Source: Moraxella sp.
GTDB lineage: Bacteria > Pseudomonadota > Gammaproteobacteria > Pseudomonadales > Moraxellaceae
DNA: 49,741 nt
Direction of reading: 5' to 3'
Assembly (NCBI RefSeq): GCF_030525845.1
Contig: NZ_JAUNDY010000012.1
Span: 1-49,741 of the forward strand
Every line of letters begins with the position of its first letter. The stretch's first letter is position 1. This document shows positions 17,060 to 25,994 of the stretch, in pieces. The notes under the pieces were generated by a model. It made no database searches. It was given only the letters and a program-made list of their open reading frames with translations, and was not told the DNA's origin. The position numbers were made by a program, and so were the translations under genes.

Positions 17060-18391
17060 TCACACTTGCTTTTCACGATAATCCATTAAGCCATCTGCCA
17101 CCATATCCAGCACTTCTGCGTCTTGATGTATGGCACTGGCACGAATCAGTCGAGATGGCGAGTGCATGAGTGTATTTGTCAGGCGATAAGCAAATTCATC
17201 AAGCACGCTCCCCACGTCATCGCCACAGGATAAGCGATGTTTGGCATGGGCGAGCAGTCTATCTCTATGCGTCTGTGCCAGAGCACGATAATCAGCAATA
17301 AGTCTACGTGCGGACAAAAGTTGCATTTGACTCTCTATATTTAGTGCCAGCTGACTGACCATCAGTTCTGCTTCTACCGCCGCCTGTTTTCGTTCGTTTA
17401 GATTGCCCTCAATGACATGTTGCAAATCATCTACCGAATATAAATACACATCATCTATGGCTGATACACTTGCCTCAATATCTCTGGGTACTGCCAAGTC
17501 TACCAGCAACATCGGACGATGACGGCGGATTTTTTGGGCGTTTTTTATCATTTGATGTGTGATGAGTGCATTCATGCTACCGCTACAACTGCTAACCACG
17601 TCTGCCTCAGTAAGCACCTGTGCCAGCTCATCTAACCCCACACATCGCACATGAACCGTTCGCCCTGCGTCATGTGCCATTGTTGTCAGCTCATCTGCCA
17701 AAGTCTCGGCTCGCTCCGGACTGCGGTTGGCGATGATGATATTTGTCATGCCCAAACTTGCCACATTATGAGCCACCAAGCGATTCATCTCGCCTGCTGC
17801 TACCATCAGCAGTGTGGTATTTTGAGGTTTATCAAAAATTTGTGTAACCAACTTAGCAGTAGCAAACCCAAGTGTTACCGCTTGCTGTCCCACCTTGCTA
17901 TCACGGCGAACCGTGCGTGCAGCAGCAAAAATCTGCTGGGTTAGCCAATCAAACTCTCGACTCACACCACCAACTTCTTTTGACACGGAGACAGCCTGAC
18001 GAATTTGTCCAAAAATCTGGGGTTCGCCCAAAATCATCGAATCAAGTCCAGATGCCACACGTAGCCAGTGATTCAACGCCCTATCATTTTCATAAACATA
18101 TAAAAATGGCGAGATTTCTGACAATGTCAAACCCTTAAAATCCGCCAACCACGCACACAACGGACTTGCTTGCGTGTCAATGACAGCCTCATCATCTGCA
18201 CGCCACTCATCATCAAACCCCACATAAATTTCACTGCGGTTACAGGTAGAGACAATAACCGCTCCTGATACCGACTCATTTAATGCACGAATGTCTGCTA
18301 CCGCCTGTGGTAAATCCGAGCCAAATGACAACCTCTCTCGCAGGGAGATAGGGGCAGTTTTGTGATTGACTCCGATGACGGCTAATTTCAT
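17060..18391 (-). CDS. hemA: Glutamyl-tRNA reductase
   Basis: HemA reduces Glu-tRNA(Glu) to glutamate-1-semialdehyde with NADPH, the first step of C5-pathway tetrapyrrole synthesis. The 443-residue protein begins MKLAVIGVNHKTAPISLRE. It has the catalytic cysteine C50 in VSTCNRSEIY, the substrate-domain segment GLDSMILGEPQIFGQI, and the NADPH domain. SCSGSMNALI and LLVDLAVPRDIE follow. It is convergent with recX (28 bp apart). On the minus strand an extended -10 (TGTTATAAT, near 18434) precedes the gene. gltX, the source of its Glu-tRNA substrate, is also in this window. Confidence 0.97.
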   Translation of the reverse strand: MKLAVIGVNHKTAPISLRERLSFGSDLPQAVADIRALNESVSGAVIVSTCNRSEIYVGFDDEWRADDEAVIDTQASPLCAWLADFKGLTLSEISPFLYVYENDRALNHWLRVASGLDSMILGEPQIFGQIRQAVSVSKEVGGVSREFDWLTQQIFAAARTVRRDSKVGQQAVTLGFATAKLVTQIFDKPQNTTLLMVAAGEMNRLVAHNVASLGMTNIIIANRSPERAETLADELTTMAHDAGRTVHVRCVGLDELAQVLTEADVVSSCSGSMNALITHQMIKNAQKIRRHRPMLLVDLAVPRDIEASVSAIDDVYLYSVDDLQHVIEGNLNERKQAAVEAELMVSQLALNIESQMQLLSARRLIADYRALAQTHRDRLLAHAKHRLSCGDDVGSVLDEFAYRLTNTLMHSPSRLIRASAIHQDAEVLDMVADGLMDYREKQV

Positions 18392-18536
18392 GACAGACTA
18401 ATTAATAATAAAAATAAATCGATACGGTGGATTATTATAACATTTTTTATCAAAAACACCCAAACATCAACCCAAAGCGTGCCAATGCTTGGTTATCAGG
18501 CGTTTAAAACGGCAATTTTAGGACTATTCCAAAAAT

Positions 18537-19505
18537 CTAATCATTGCCACACTTAGATTTTTGCCATGCCAGTAGCTGTGCCACATCATGACTTATCCCT
18601 TGTTTTAACTCATCAAGACTACCATAACGCCTCTCGCCATGCAGATAATGCGTAAAAATTACCTCTAAGCTCGCCCCATACAAATCGCCCCGAAAGTCAG
18701 GCAAATGTACTTCCAAGCGATAATCTGCCCCTTGCACACTAGGACGCATGCCGACATTGACCGCCCCAAATAGGCTGTTTGGGCGTGTGCCTTTAATACC
18801 ACCATCTGCTTTTGTCGTCTGCCCTACTTGATGAATGATGACATCAGCCCCAAAAACCCCCTGCAAGGCAGGTTTTAGACGACCCAAAGAGATATTGGCG
18901 GTTGGGAAATTAAGCGTTCGCCCTATTTTATCGCCATGCACCACTTCGCCTTTGATGGCATAATCACGACCCAGCAGACGGCTTGCTTTTACCAAATCGC
19001 CCTGGCTAAGTGCTTCACGCACAGCAGTAGAGCTAATTCTCTCCCCTGCCTCGTTGACGGTGGGTAAATTTTGTACACAAAACCCCAAATTTTGCAAAAA
19101 CGCCTTATCGCCCATGCGGTCATGCCCAAAACGAAAATCATCGCCAAGCACCAAATGATGCGTCCCAAGTTTACTTAAAATACCTGCAAAATCTGTGGCA
19201 GATAACTGACGAAAATGTTCATTGAAGTCCACACAAATAACCAAATCCACCCCAAAACCATCAAGCAGAGCAACTTTTTCGGTAAAATTCGTCAGGCGAG
19301 CTGGGGGGTTTTTTGGATTAAAAAATTCTCTGGACTGAGGCTCAAACACCATAACCGCTGTGTTTAGAGCGTGTTTTTTGGCGGTGGCGTGCAGTACATT
19401 TAGCATGGCTTGATGCCCCAAATGCACACCATCAAAATTTCCGATGGTTAGCACATGAGGCGGTAGTGTATTTGGCGAGTGCGAATCTAAATGAATGACT
19501 TGCAT
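18537..19505 (-). CDS. ribF: Bifunctional riboflavin kinase / FAD synthetase
   Basis: RibF phosphorylates riboflavin to FMN and then adenylylates FMN to FAD. I prefer the ATG at 19505 (322 residues, beginning MQVIHLDSH, like the family's usual N-terminus) over the TTG at 19523. The N-terminal nucleotidyltransferase domain shows GNFDGVHLGHQAML and GDDFRFGHDR, with ISSTAVREAL further on. The C-terminal kinase domain shows GRTLNFPTANI, the PTAN nucleotide-binding motif. The gene is followed by 145 bp before hemA and preceded by 96 bp from rlmH, all on the minus strand. Confidence 0.95.
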   Translation of the reverse strand: MQVIHLDSHSPNTLPPHVLTIGNFDGVHLGHQAMLNVLHATAKKHALNTAVMVFEPQSREFFNPKNPPARLTNFTEKVALLDGFGVDLVICVDFNEHFRQLSATDFAGILSKLGTHHLVLGDDFRFGHDRMGDKAFLQNLGFCVQNLPTVNEAGERISSTAVREALSQGDLVKASRLLGRDYAIKGEVVHGDKIGRTLNFPTANISLGRLKPALQGVFGADVIIHQVGQTTKADGGIKGTRPNSLFGAVNVGMRPSVQGADYRLEVHLPDFRGDLYGASLEVIFTHYLHGERRYGSLDELKQGISHDVAQLLAWQKSKCGND

Positions 19506-19601
19506 GGGTAAGCAAATTGACAAAATTGCTTATTATAGGCGAAATTGATAAATTTTTCATTTAAAAATTCCGATAATCGCATTAAGAAGTATCCTACAAC
19601 A

Positions 19602-20081
19602 TCATTCTCGGTGATAGGGATGATTATTGATGATGCTCATCGCACGATAAATCTGCTCGGTCAGCACCACCCTAACAAGCGGGTGCGGCAAGGTCAAATC
19701 CGACAGCGACCATTTAAAATCCGCATTCGCCAGCACCTCTGCTGACACGCCGTCCGCCCCACCAATGACGATTGCTATGTCTTGACCGTCCGTCATGGCG
19801 TGTTTTAATTTATCCGCTAAGGCTTCGGTAGAGAGCATTTTACCTTTGACATCAAGTACCCACAGCACTTCTTTGGGCTGGCGAGCAGATAAAATGGCTT
19901 GCCCCTCAGAGGTTTTGTATTTGTCAATCTCGGCAAGGGACGGATTTTTAATGCGTTTGGCAGGAGGGATTTCCACCATCTGCGTCGTCATCATGGGCTG
20001 TACACGTTTTAGGTATTCGCTCACGCCTGTCTGCACCCAAGCAGGCATTTTATGTCCCACGCTTAAAATTCTTAATTTCAT
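19602..20081 (-). CDS. rlmH: 23S rRNA (pseudouridine1915-N3)-methyltransferase
   Basis: RlmH is a SPOUT-family methyltransferase that modifies pseudouridine 1915 in helix 69 of assembled 70S ribosomes. The 159-residue length is typical. The conserved C-terminal knot region is present: VIGGADGVS, then LSDLTLPHPLVRVVLTEQIY, ending in the family's usual HPYHRE tail. It shares the minus strand with ribF, but a 96-bp gap suggests separate or loosely coupled expression. Confidence 0.97.
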   Translation of the reverse strand: MKLRILSVGHKMPAWVQTGVSEYLKRVQPMMTTQMVEIPPAKRIKNPSLAEIDKYKTSEGQAILSARQPKEVLWVLDVKGKMLSTEALADKLKHAMTDGQDIAIVIGGADGVSAEVLANADFKWSLSDLTLPHPLVRVVLTEQIYRAMSIINNHPYHRE

Positions 20082-20158
20082 GATGTTATCCGATAAATTT
20101 TACTGGTATTATAATAAAAACTGGCAACATTTTGTAATTTATTTGGGATTTGTATTTT

Positions 20159-20551
20159 ATGAGAAACATCGGCAACATCTACGAGGCACTGGCACAACAA
20201 CACCTTATCAATCAAGGTCTTGCCATCATTACCACCAATTATGTCGCCCACCGTATTGGCGAGATAGACCTCATTGCCAAAGACAAAGATACACTTGTAT
20301 TTGTTGAGGTAAAAGCTCGTAAACGCAGTCAGTTTGGCTCATCGATTGAGTCTGTCACCCCAAGCAAGCAACGCAAAATCATCAATACCGCTAGCCACTT
20401 CCTGCAACACCACCCCCAGTACGATGGCATGGACTGTCGCTTTGATGTGATTGGTTTTGATGTTGAACATCAGACATCTGGGTCAAACCAGATAAATCAC
20501 GAAAATTATCCAAAAATTCATTGGATAAAAAATGCGTTTTTGGTAGAATGA
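20159..20551 (+). CDS. yraN: UPF0102 family protein YraN
   Basis: The roughly 130-residue protein has a restriction-endonuclease-like core: GEIDLIAKD followed by LVFVEVKARKR, the E-x-D...E-x-K pattern of the fold. The frame opens at TTG 20150, but the ATG at 20159 gives the usual MRNIGNIYE N-terminus, with GGGA upstream. The cellular role is unsettled. The next gene encodes a dual-BON lipoprotein, matching the yraN-dolP neighbourhood of E. coli. Confidence 0.9.
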   Translation: MRNIGNIYEALAQQHLINQGLAIITTNYVAHRIGEIDLIAKDKDTLVFVEVKARKRSQFGSSIESVTPSKQRKIINTASHFLQHHPQYDGMDCRFDVIGFDVEHQTSGSNQINHENYPKIHWIKNAFLVE

Positions 20552-20574
20552 TAAGAGCTAACAAAACGAGATAA

Positions 20575-21417
20575 ATGATGTACCACACCCCAAAAGTCTT
20601 AGCCAGCATCGTCTGTGCTGTCGCACTACTTACCGCTTGCACCGCCAAGAACACCTCCCAAAGTGGCTACTATGGCGTACCTGCCATGTATCGCACCATA
20701 CCTGAGAGAATTAGCGATGAGGCCATCGAACGCACCAGCTATAAAAATCTACCAAGCATCCATGGTGTTAGCGACCATAACGTACGCATTGCCGTTGATA
20801 GCTTTCGCCGAGAGGTTATTCTGACTGGCGAAGTACCCAGCGAGCAGATTCGACAAGATGTTGCCAACATGATTGCCTCCATCAATGACGTCAAAAAAGT
20901 CCATGACCACCTCATCATCTCCGCCACCCCCAAAGCCCAAAGCCATACCTTGCACGAAAATTACCTAAAATCCAAAATCATCGCCAAAATCGTCAGTGCT
21001 GGTAGTATCAAATCCTCCCAATATAAATTGGTCGTGCGTAACAACATGGCGTATTTACTTGGCTTTTTGACCGCCGAACAAGAACAAATCATTCTAAATG
21101 CCATACAGTCCACACAAGGCATGGAGGGCATTAAGATATTTGGCACCAGAGCAACATTTGCACAGCTTGGCAATCAGCCAGCACTGGATAATCAGGCTAA
21201 CACAGGAGGCGTGATTTATGGTGGCAACTCCTCGCTTATCCCAGCCACGCCCGTAGGAGGCGGTAGTAGCTACCCAAGCACCACAAACACCTATTCACAA
21301 AGTAGCTATCAAGGAGATTACCCAAACGCCACCAACCCCAACGCCCCCATCATAAAAATGGAAGGCTCGCCCACATCAAGCTATGTCGACCTATATAACA
21401 ACACCGATAAGCCTTAA
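20575..21417 (+). CDS. dolP: Outer-membrane lipoprotein with two BON domains (DolP/YraP-like)
   Basis: The 280-residue protein has a lipoprotein signal with lipobox LTAC, the lipidated cysteine being C22. Two BON domains follow (about 58-115 and 125-195), with the first carrying ILTGEVPSEQIRQDV. The C-terminal ~80 residues are a Gly/Ser/Pro/Asn-rich tail that is absent from E. coli DolP. Two adjacent ATGs (20575, 20578) are possible starts. DolP in E. coli is anchored in the outer membrane, binds anionic lipids at the division site and supports BAM function. Synteny with yraN supports the assignment. The tail may be a lineage addition. Confidence 0.82.
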   Translation: MMYHTPKVLASIVCAVALLTACTAKNTSQSGYYGVPAMYRTIPERISDEAIERTSYKNLPSIHGVSDHNVRIAVDSFRREVILTGEVPSEQIRQDVANMIASINDVKKVHDHLIISATPKAQSHTLHENYLKSKIIAKIVSAGSIKSSQYKLVVRNNMAYLLGFLTAEQEQIILNAIQSTQGMEGIKIFGTRATFAQLGNQPALDNQANTGGVIYGGNSSLIPATPVGGGSSYPSTTNTYSQSSYQGDYPNATNPNAPIIKMEGSPTSSYVDLYNNTDKP

Positions 21418-21486
21418 ACCAAACACCCAAAACCCCAAAAAATCTGATATAATGCTTTGTTTGATTTATTAATAAAAGTGAATATT

Positions 21487-21732
21487 ATGAATTCTGATGA
21501 TTTAATCGCCCTATTACGTCCCACTTTCCCCAATGCCGAGATTCAAGCAGTCAATCAAGGCAACAAATTTGAAGTGTTGATTGTTGATGAGAATTTTGAG
21601 GGTAAACGCCTCGTCCAACGCCAACAATCGGTATATGCCGTTGTCAATTCACACATTCAAAGCGGTGCGATGCACGCCTTAACCATTCACGCTCTCACGC
21701 CTGCTGAATATCAAGCTCGCCAATCTCATTAA
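21487..21732 (+). CDS. ibaG: BolA family protein IbaG
   Basis: The 81-residue product, from ATG 21487, has the BolA fold: a short N-terminal helix, then AEIQAVNQGNKFEVLIVDENFEG with an invariant-type glycine-phenylalanine core, and a C-terminal helix around HIQSGAMHALTIHALTP. A longer frame from 21457 would add ten residues without a better ribosome site. IbaG-type proteins cooperate with monothiol glutaredoxins in iron-sulfur cluster handling and respond to acid. The ibaG-murA pairing is conserved widely in gammaproteobacteria. Confidence 0.9.
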   Translation: MNSDDLIALLRPTFPNAEIQAVNQGNKFEVLIVDENFEGKRLVQRQQSVYAVVNSHIQSGAMHALTIHALTPAEYQARQSH

Positions 21733-21791
21733 CCCTATCATGACAAATGCTTTGTGGGTATTTATCATTTTTATTTTATAAGAGATAACTT

Positions 21792-23054
21792 ATGGATAAA
21801 TTTAAAATCATCGGAAAAAGTCGCATTGCAGGCGAAGTGGCAGTTTCTGGCAGTAAAAATGCTTCGCTCCCCCTACTGGCAGCCATGCTCCTTCCAAACG
21901 ATGAGACCGTACTGCACAACGTCCCAACCCTAAAAGACACCGACACGCTCATCAAGCTCATCGCTGGCATGGGTGTCAACATCAAAAAAGAGGGCAATAC
22001 CGTCATCGCAGACGCTCGCCATGTCGCCAACTACTATGCCCCTTATGAACTCGTGCGTACCATGCGCGCCTCCATTTTGGTGCTGGGGGCGTTGCTTGGG
22101 CGTTTTGGGGAGGCAGAAGTCTCACTACCGGGGGGCTGTTCTATCGGCTCACGCCCTGTTGACCAGCATTTAAAAGCCTTTGAGGCAATGGGTGCGACCA
22201 TCAATGTCGAAAACGGCTACGTCAAAGCCCACGCCCCCGCTGGCGGTCGCTTGATTGGTTGCGATTATGCCTTTGATATGGTAACGGTCGGTGGTACCGA
22301 AAACGTCATCATGGCAGCTTCACTTGCCAAAGGGATAACTCGCCTAGAAAACTGTGCTTGTGAGCCAGAAGTGGTAGACTTGGCAAATATGCTGGTGGCG
22401 ATGGGTGCCAAAATTGACGGCATTGGCACACCCACCATGATTATCGAGGGCGTGGAGAGTCTGCACGGCTGTGAGTACAGCGTCATTGCTGACCGTATCG
22501 AGACAGGTTCGTATCTGGCTGGGGCATTGATGAGTGAGGGCGATGTACTCACCACCAACACCTCTGCCGAGCATTTACACCCCGTCCTCAAAAAGTTTGA
22601 GGCAATGGGTGCCACCATCACCACAGGCGACAACTGGATTCGTGCCGTGATGAAAGGTCGCCCCAAAGCGGTGGACATTCGCACCCAAGTCCACCCTGGC
22701 TTCCCCACCGACATGCAAGCTCAGCTTATGGCGGTCTGCTGTTTGGCGGACGGCACCAGCACCATCATCGAAAACATCTTTGAAAACCGCTTTATGCACG
22801 TGCCAGAGCTTAACCGCATGGGGGCAAACATCCGCATTGACGGACATACCGCCATCGTTACGGGCGTAGAAAAATTTAGCCCCGCTCCTGTCATGGCAAC
22901 CGATTTACGTGCGTCCATGTCGCTGGTTATGGCGGCAGCGTGTGCTGAGGGCGAGAGCATCATTGACCGCATTTATCACATCGATAGAGGTTATGATAAT
23001 GTCGAGCATAAACTCAAATCGCTTGGGGTCAATATTGAGCGGATTAAAGGCTGA
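21792..23054 (+). CDS. murA: UDP-N-acetylglucosamine 1-carboxyvinyltransferase
   Basis: MurA transfers enolpyruvate from PEP to UDP-GlcNAc, the first committed step of peptidoglycan synthesis, and is the target of fosfomycin. The 420 residues match the family (419 in E. coli). The N-terminal [10 protein letters not shown] segment and the active-site loop [15 protein letters not shown] are present, with the fosfomycin-reactive cysteine at C116 intact. The conserved late segment [12 protein letters not shown] is also present. The gene is 59 bp after ibaG and ends in a strong bidirectional terminator. Confidence 0.98.
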   Translation: MDKFKIIGKSRIAGEVAVSGSKNASLPLLAAMLLPNDETVLHNVPTLKDTDTLIKLIAGMGVNIKKEGNTVIADARHVANYYAPYELVRTMRASILVLGALLGRFGEAEVSLPGGCSIGSRPVDQHLKAFEAMGATINVENGYVKAHAPAGGRLIGCDYAFDMVTVGGTENVIMAASLAKGITRLENCACEPEVVDLANMLVAMGAKIDGIGTPTMIIEGVESLHGCEYSVIADRIETGSYLAGALMSEGDVLTTNTSAEHLHPVLKKFEAMGATITTGDNWIRAVMKGRPKAVDIRTQVHPGFPTDMQAQLMAVCCLADGTSTIIENIFENRFMHVPELNRMGANIRIDGHTAIVTGVEKFSPAPVMATDLRASMSLVMAAACAEGESIIDRIYHIDRGYDNVEHKLKSLGVNIERIKG

Positions 23055-23070
23055 TTAGTCGCCAGACCCC

Positions 23071-23108
23071 ATAAAGCCATTTATCATCATTTTGATAAAT
23101 GGCTTTAT
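23071..23108. terminator. Bidirectional terminator between murA and dusC
   Basis: A perfect 16-bp inverted repeat, ATAAAGCCATTTATCA and its complement, with a 6-base loop, lies between the converging murA and dusC genes. The A/T flanks supply a short T-run in either direction. Confidence 0.88.
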
Positions 23109-23110
23109 TA

Positions 23111-24088
23111 TCATGGCAACTTCGCAGACTTCTTTAAACAGTCGATGATACTCTCTTTACTTTTCTCTCGCTTGATGATATCCCACAATAGTTTTGCCTC
23201 ATCATAACCACCTGTAAGCATGCCAAGCCACTGCTTATAACGCCCAATCAGCCCGTTTTGGTTATCTGTGTCGTCATTTAAAAATTCAATTTGATAAGAG
23301 ATGAGCTCCTGCCACGTTAAGCATGCCTTGGGATCATCAATATTGGCAATCAAGTCAGGATAAGTTACCGCACCACGCCCAAGCATCAGATGAGGCGTGT
23401 CAGCTTCACTCACGCACCGTCTTGCATCATCGCCAGTCCAAATCTCGCCATTGGCAATCACAGGCATGCCAAGACCTGTAAAATGCGTAATCTTATCCCA
23501 GTAGGCGGGCGGTTTGTAGCCATCGGTTTTTGTGCGAGCATGCACCGTCAGCCAGCTTGTATTTGCCTCTTTGATGGCACAGCCAATCTCCTGCATTAAA
23601 GAAGTGTCTGTGTAACCCAAGCGAATTTTGGCAGACACAGGAATGTGCTTAGGAACAGCTTGTCTTGTGGCGTGAATGATGGCAAACATGGTCTCAGGCT
23701 CATCAAGTAAAACCGAGCCACCCTTGTGGTTATTGACCGTCTTGGCAGGGCAACCAAAATTTAAATCGATGGCACATGCCCCCAGACCTACCGCCACCAT
23801 CGCACTTTCGCTGATGGTTTGTGGGTTATTGCCAAGTAGCTGAACATGCACAGGCGTACCGCTAGATGTCTTACCATCTTGATGAAGCTCTGGTACAAAC
23901 TTATAAAACGTATGAGCTGGCAGAGGATAATGAGTAACGCGGATAAACTCACTGACCGTCCAGTCATATCCTCGCCCCAATTCCACAGCAATGTGCGTTA
24001 AAATACGTCTCATCAAAGGGTCGGTCAGTCCCTCCATCGGAGCCAGCAGACGCACTGGTTTATCAAACAAATGCCAAAAATCACTCAT
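23111..24088 (-). CDS. dusC: tRNA-dihydrouridine(16) synthase
   Basis: Dus enzymes reduce uridines in tRNA with FMN and NADPH. The 325-residue protein begins with the APMEGLTDPLMRRIL FMN-site motif and carries the catalytic cysteine in NFGCPAKTVN. TVHARTKTDGY and PVIANGEI follow. The N-terminal sequence, the YDWTVSEFIRVT stretch and the overall length fit the DusC subfamily, which modifies U16, better than DusA or DusB. The start ATG overlaps the pth stop by 4 bp, so the two genes are translationally coupled. Confidence 0.88.
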   Translation of the reverse strand: MSDFWHLFDKPVRLLAPMEGLTDPLMRRILTHIAVELGRGYDWTVSEFIRVTHYPLPAHTFYKFVPELHQDGKTSSGTPVHVQLLGNNPQTISESAMVAVGLGACAIDLNFGCPAKTVNNHKGGSVLLDEPETMFAIIHATRQAVPKHIPVSAKIRLGYTDTSLMQEIGCAIKEANTSWLTVHARTKTDGYKPPAYWDKITHFTGLGMPVIANGEIWTGDDARRCVSEADTPHLMLGRGAVTYPDLIANIDDPKACLTWQELISYQIEFLNDDTDNQNGLIGRYKQWLGMLTGGYDEAKLLWDIIKREKSKESIIDCLKKSAKLP

Positions 24089-24663
24089 GTTGGTAGCTTA
24101 AATCCATTGGCTAGGCTGACAGCTTTGTCTTTTTGTCCGCTCATCAAAAGCTCTAAGGCATCAATGCCACAGGCGATGGCACGGTCAATGCTGATACGGT
24201 CATCTGTGGTTGGCTTAGATAGCACCCAACTGCTGACCTGTGATGATTGCACAGGTCTACCAATACCCACACGCAGCCGCCAAAAGTCTGCACCGATGTA
24301 AGGAGTGATGTCCCTTAGACCATTATGCCCGCCGTGTCCACCGCCTTGTTTTAGGCGTAAACTGCCCGCACCGATGTCTAGCTCATCATGCACCACCAAA
24401 ATCTCATCTGCTTTGACATTATAAAACTTAGCAAATGGTGCAACCGCCATGCCAGAACGGTTCATGTAGGTGGACGGCTTTATCAAACGCACATCTGCCC
24501 CAAAGATTGTCCCACGCCCCACATCGCCATGAAATTTTTTGTCGTGATTAAGCGTGATGTTAAATTTATCCGCCAATTCATCAACAAACCAAAATCCTGC
24601 GTTGTGGCGTGTGTCCTTGTATTCGTTGCCGATGTTGCCTAAGCCGACAATCAGTTTTATCAT
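24085..24663 (-). CDS. pth: Peptidyl-tRNA hydrolase
   Basis: Pth frees tRNA from peptidyl-tRNAs that drop off the ribosome. The ATG at 24663 gives the normal N-terminus IKLIVGLGNIG and has GGGTAA just upstream; the longer frame to 24720 is not needed. The product is 192 residues. Family motifs are GLGNIGNEYKDTRHNAGF, with the catalytic histidine in TRHNAGF, then YMNRSG, HDELDIGAG and GGGHGGHNGL. rplY lies 143 bp upstream on the same strand, a common L25-Pth pairing, and dusC overlaps downstream. Confidence 0.97.
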   Translation of the reverse strand: MIKLIVGLGNIGNEYKDTRHNAGFWFVDELADKFNITLNHDKKFHGDVGRGTIFGADVRLIKPSTYMNRSGMAVAPFAKFYNVKADEILVVHDELDIGAGSLRLKQGGGHGGHNGLRDITPYIGADFWRLRVGIGRPVQSSQVSSWVLSKPTTDDRISIDRAIACGIDALELLMSGQKDKAVSLANGFKLPT

Positions 24664-24761
24664 AAATTTACCCAAAGTGATTACAAATAAACCCAAATTC
24701 AATTTATGCCAATGACACAAAACCGCTCTAAGAGTTGGGTTTTAAAATTTAACCATAACAA

Positions 24762-24790
24762 AAAAGCCAACAGATGACCCATTGGCTTTT
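24762..24790 (-). terminator. Rho-independent terminator after rplY
   Basis: The 9-bp stem AAAAGCCAA / TTGGCTTTT has an 11-base loop and a T-run on the minus strand. It lies between rplY and pth, suggesting partial separation of the two transcripts. Confidence 0.8.
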
Positions 24791-24805
24791 GAGATGGTGG
24801 TGCAA

Positions 24806-25096
24806 TTAGGCACGCACAAAATCCACATGTAGTGGAATACCCTTAGATGGGTGGCGTTGTAGTGCCTTGATGGTAACGGTTTCGTTACCACTTTCTAGTG
24901 CCAAAGTGATGGTGCTGGTAAAGAACGCATCTTCTTCTAGGGCGCGCACTAGCTCGTTGTTTTTAACAGAGATAGATACAGGCTCGCCTTTGCCATAAAC
25001 GATGGCAGGGATAAGGTTTTCTTTACGCAGGCGGCGGCTCGCACCTTTGCCCTGCAATTCGGTAGGACGTGCTACCGCATTAAGAATAAAGCTCAT
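24806..25096 (-). CDS. rplY: 50S ribosomal protein L25
   Basis: L25 binds 5S rRNA. The 97-residue product from ATG 25096 (GGAG six bases upstream) is the short, single-domain form typical of gammaproteobacteria; the frame upstream to 25159 is not part of the family. Conserved segments are GKGASRRLRKENLIPAIVYG and the closing IPLHVDFVRA. The 144 bp between this gene and the one upstream hold a terminator and room for a promoter. Confidence 0.95.
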   Translation of the reverse strand: MSFILNAVARPTELQGKGASRRLRKENLIPAIVYGKGEPVSISVKNNELVRALEEDAFFTSTITLALESGNETVTIKALQRHPSKGIPLHVDFVRA

Positions 25097-25208
25097 GATG
25101 AACTCCAAAATAAATTCAATAATCACAACGCTTGCGACCAGCGTTGCAGGAATTATCATCGTGAAGATGAAATATTCATTTTAGCATAGTGTTGGATTTT
25201 TGACAAGA

Positions 25209-25234
25209 AAAACCACCCAATGATGAGCGGTTTT
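25209..25234 (-). terminator. Rho-independent terminator after the small secreted protein gene
   Basis: On the minus strand AAAACCGC pairs with GTGGTTTT (one G-T wobble), with a 10-base loop and a T-run after it. It directly follows the stop of the secreted-protein gene. Confidence 0.65.
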
Positions 25235-25239
25235 TTAAA

Positions 25240-25641
25240 TTATGAGCGTGGTTGCGGTTTTTCAATGCCCTTTTTGGTCAAGCACGCATCGACTTTGGTG
25301 CGTTGCTCGTCTGTCATCTCAAACTTAGGGTGTTTGCCATGTGAAAATGGTGGCTTAATCAGGTTGCCTTGTGCGTCTTTGGGTGGCTCTGGGCGTTCGC
25401 CATTCTGGGCTTTTTGGGCACGTTCAGCTTTGGTAGAACGTTCGCTTTTTTTGGCGTCAGTAGATTTGTCATCTTTGTTAAATTCAGGCTTTTTGATGCC
25501 AGCTTCTGCCATGCACTCGCCAATGGCTTTATGAAATTCTGGGTTGTGTTTTGGGTAATTGTTGTTGGTGTCGGTATTTGCAAAAGCAAGGTTGCCAGCA
25601 AGGAATGAAATGGCGGTCAAGGCTAGGATGGATTTTTTCAT
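25240..25641 (-). CDS. Small secreted protein with two related helical repeats
   Basis: The family is not known to me. The 133-residue product has a clear signal peptide ending AFA at about residue 21. The mature part has two similar segments, one reading CMAEAGIKKPE and the other CLTKKGIEKPQ. They are separated by a highly charged Lys/Glu/Pro linker (roughly residues 52-95). Each repeat carries one cysteine, so a disulfide between the repeats is plausible. A periplasmic location is expected. A palindrome, GCGTATGATACGC (25697-25709), lies 56 bp upstream of the start and could be a regulator site. Confidence 0.72.
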   Translation of the reverse strand: MKKSILALTAISFLAGNLAFANTDTNNNYPKHNPEFHKAIGECMAEAGIKKPEFNKDDKSTDAKKSERSTKAERAQKAQNGERPEPPKDAQGNLIKPPFSHGKHPKFEMTDEQRTKVDACLTKKGIEKPQPRS

Positions 25642-25994
25642 GGTTTTTCTCTTTAAAGGGTTGAGGTTTCTGCCGATGCATCTTGCTTGGCATTGAGCGT
25701 ATGATACGCCAAGAATGTTTGGTAAAAATAAATAATACTTAAAAAGTGTTAGAATTTTTTATCGCAATGAGGGTTTATTGGTAACAAATGGGGGGCTTGG
25801 CAAGGATTGATGGCATTTTTTACAATACTTTTGCACTTTTTACAAAACATGATAAAACTTTGCCAATCATAACATTTTTTAGAATTTTGGGCGTATTGTG
25901 TCGTCTGGGGGTAAATTTTGGTATAATTTGGGGTTTTATGGTTTTATAAATTTTAACATAAATTGTGCAGACCATCGCACATAAGGATTTTGCT
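25642..25994. other. 353-bp divergent intergenic region
   Basis: The region separates the secreted-protein gene (-) from putP (+). It contains the palindrome at 25697-25709, nested inside a wider CTTGGC / GCCAAG pair. It also has AT-rich DNA with TATAAT at 25922-25927 that may be the putP -10, though no -35 is well placed. No gene or RNA was recognised. Confidence 0.5.

Noticed and set aside
20391-20654. An 87-codon minus-strand frame across yraN and the lipoprotein gene
   Set aside because: It is antisense to two syntenic genes and lacks a ribosome site or family match.
25965-25994. GTG start for PutP
   Set aside because: The ATG at 25995 has AAGGA at correct spacing and starts just before the first membrane helix, as in the family.
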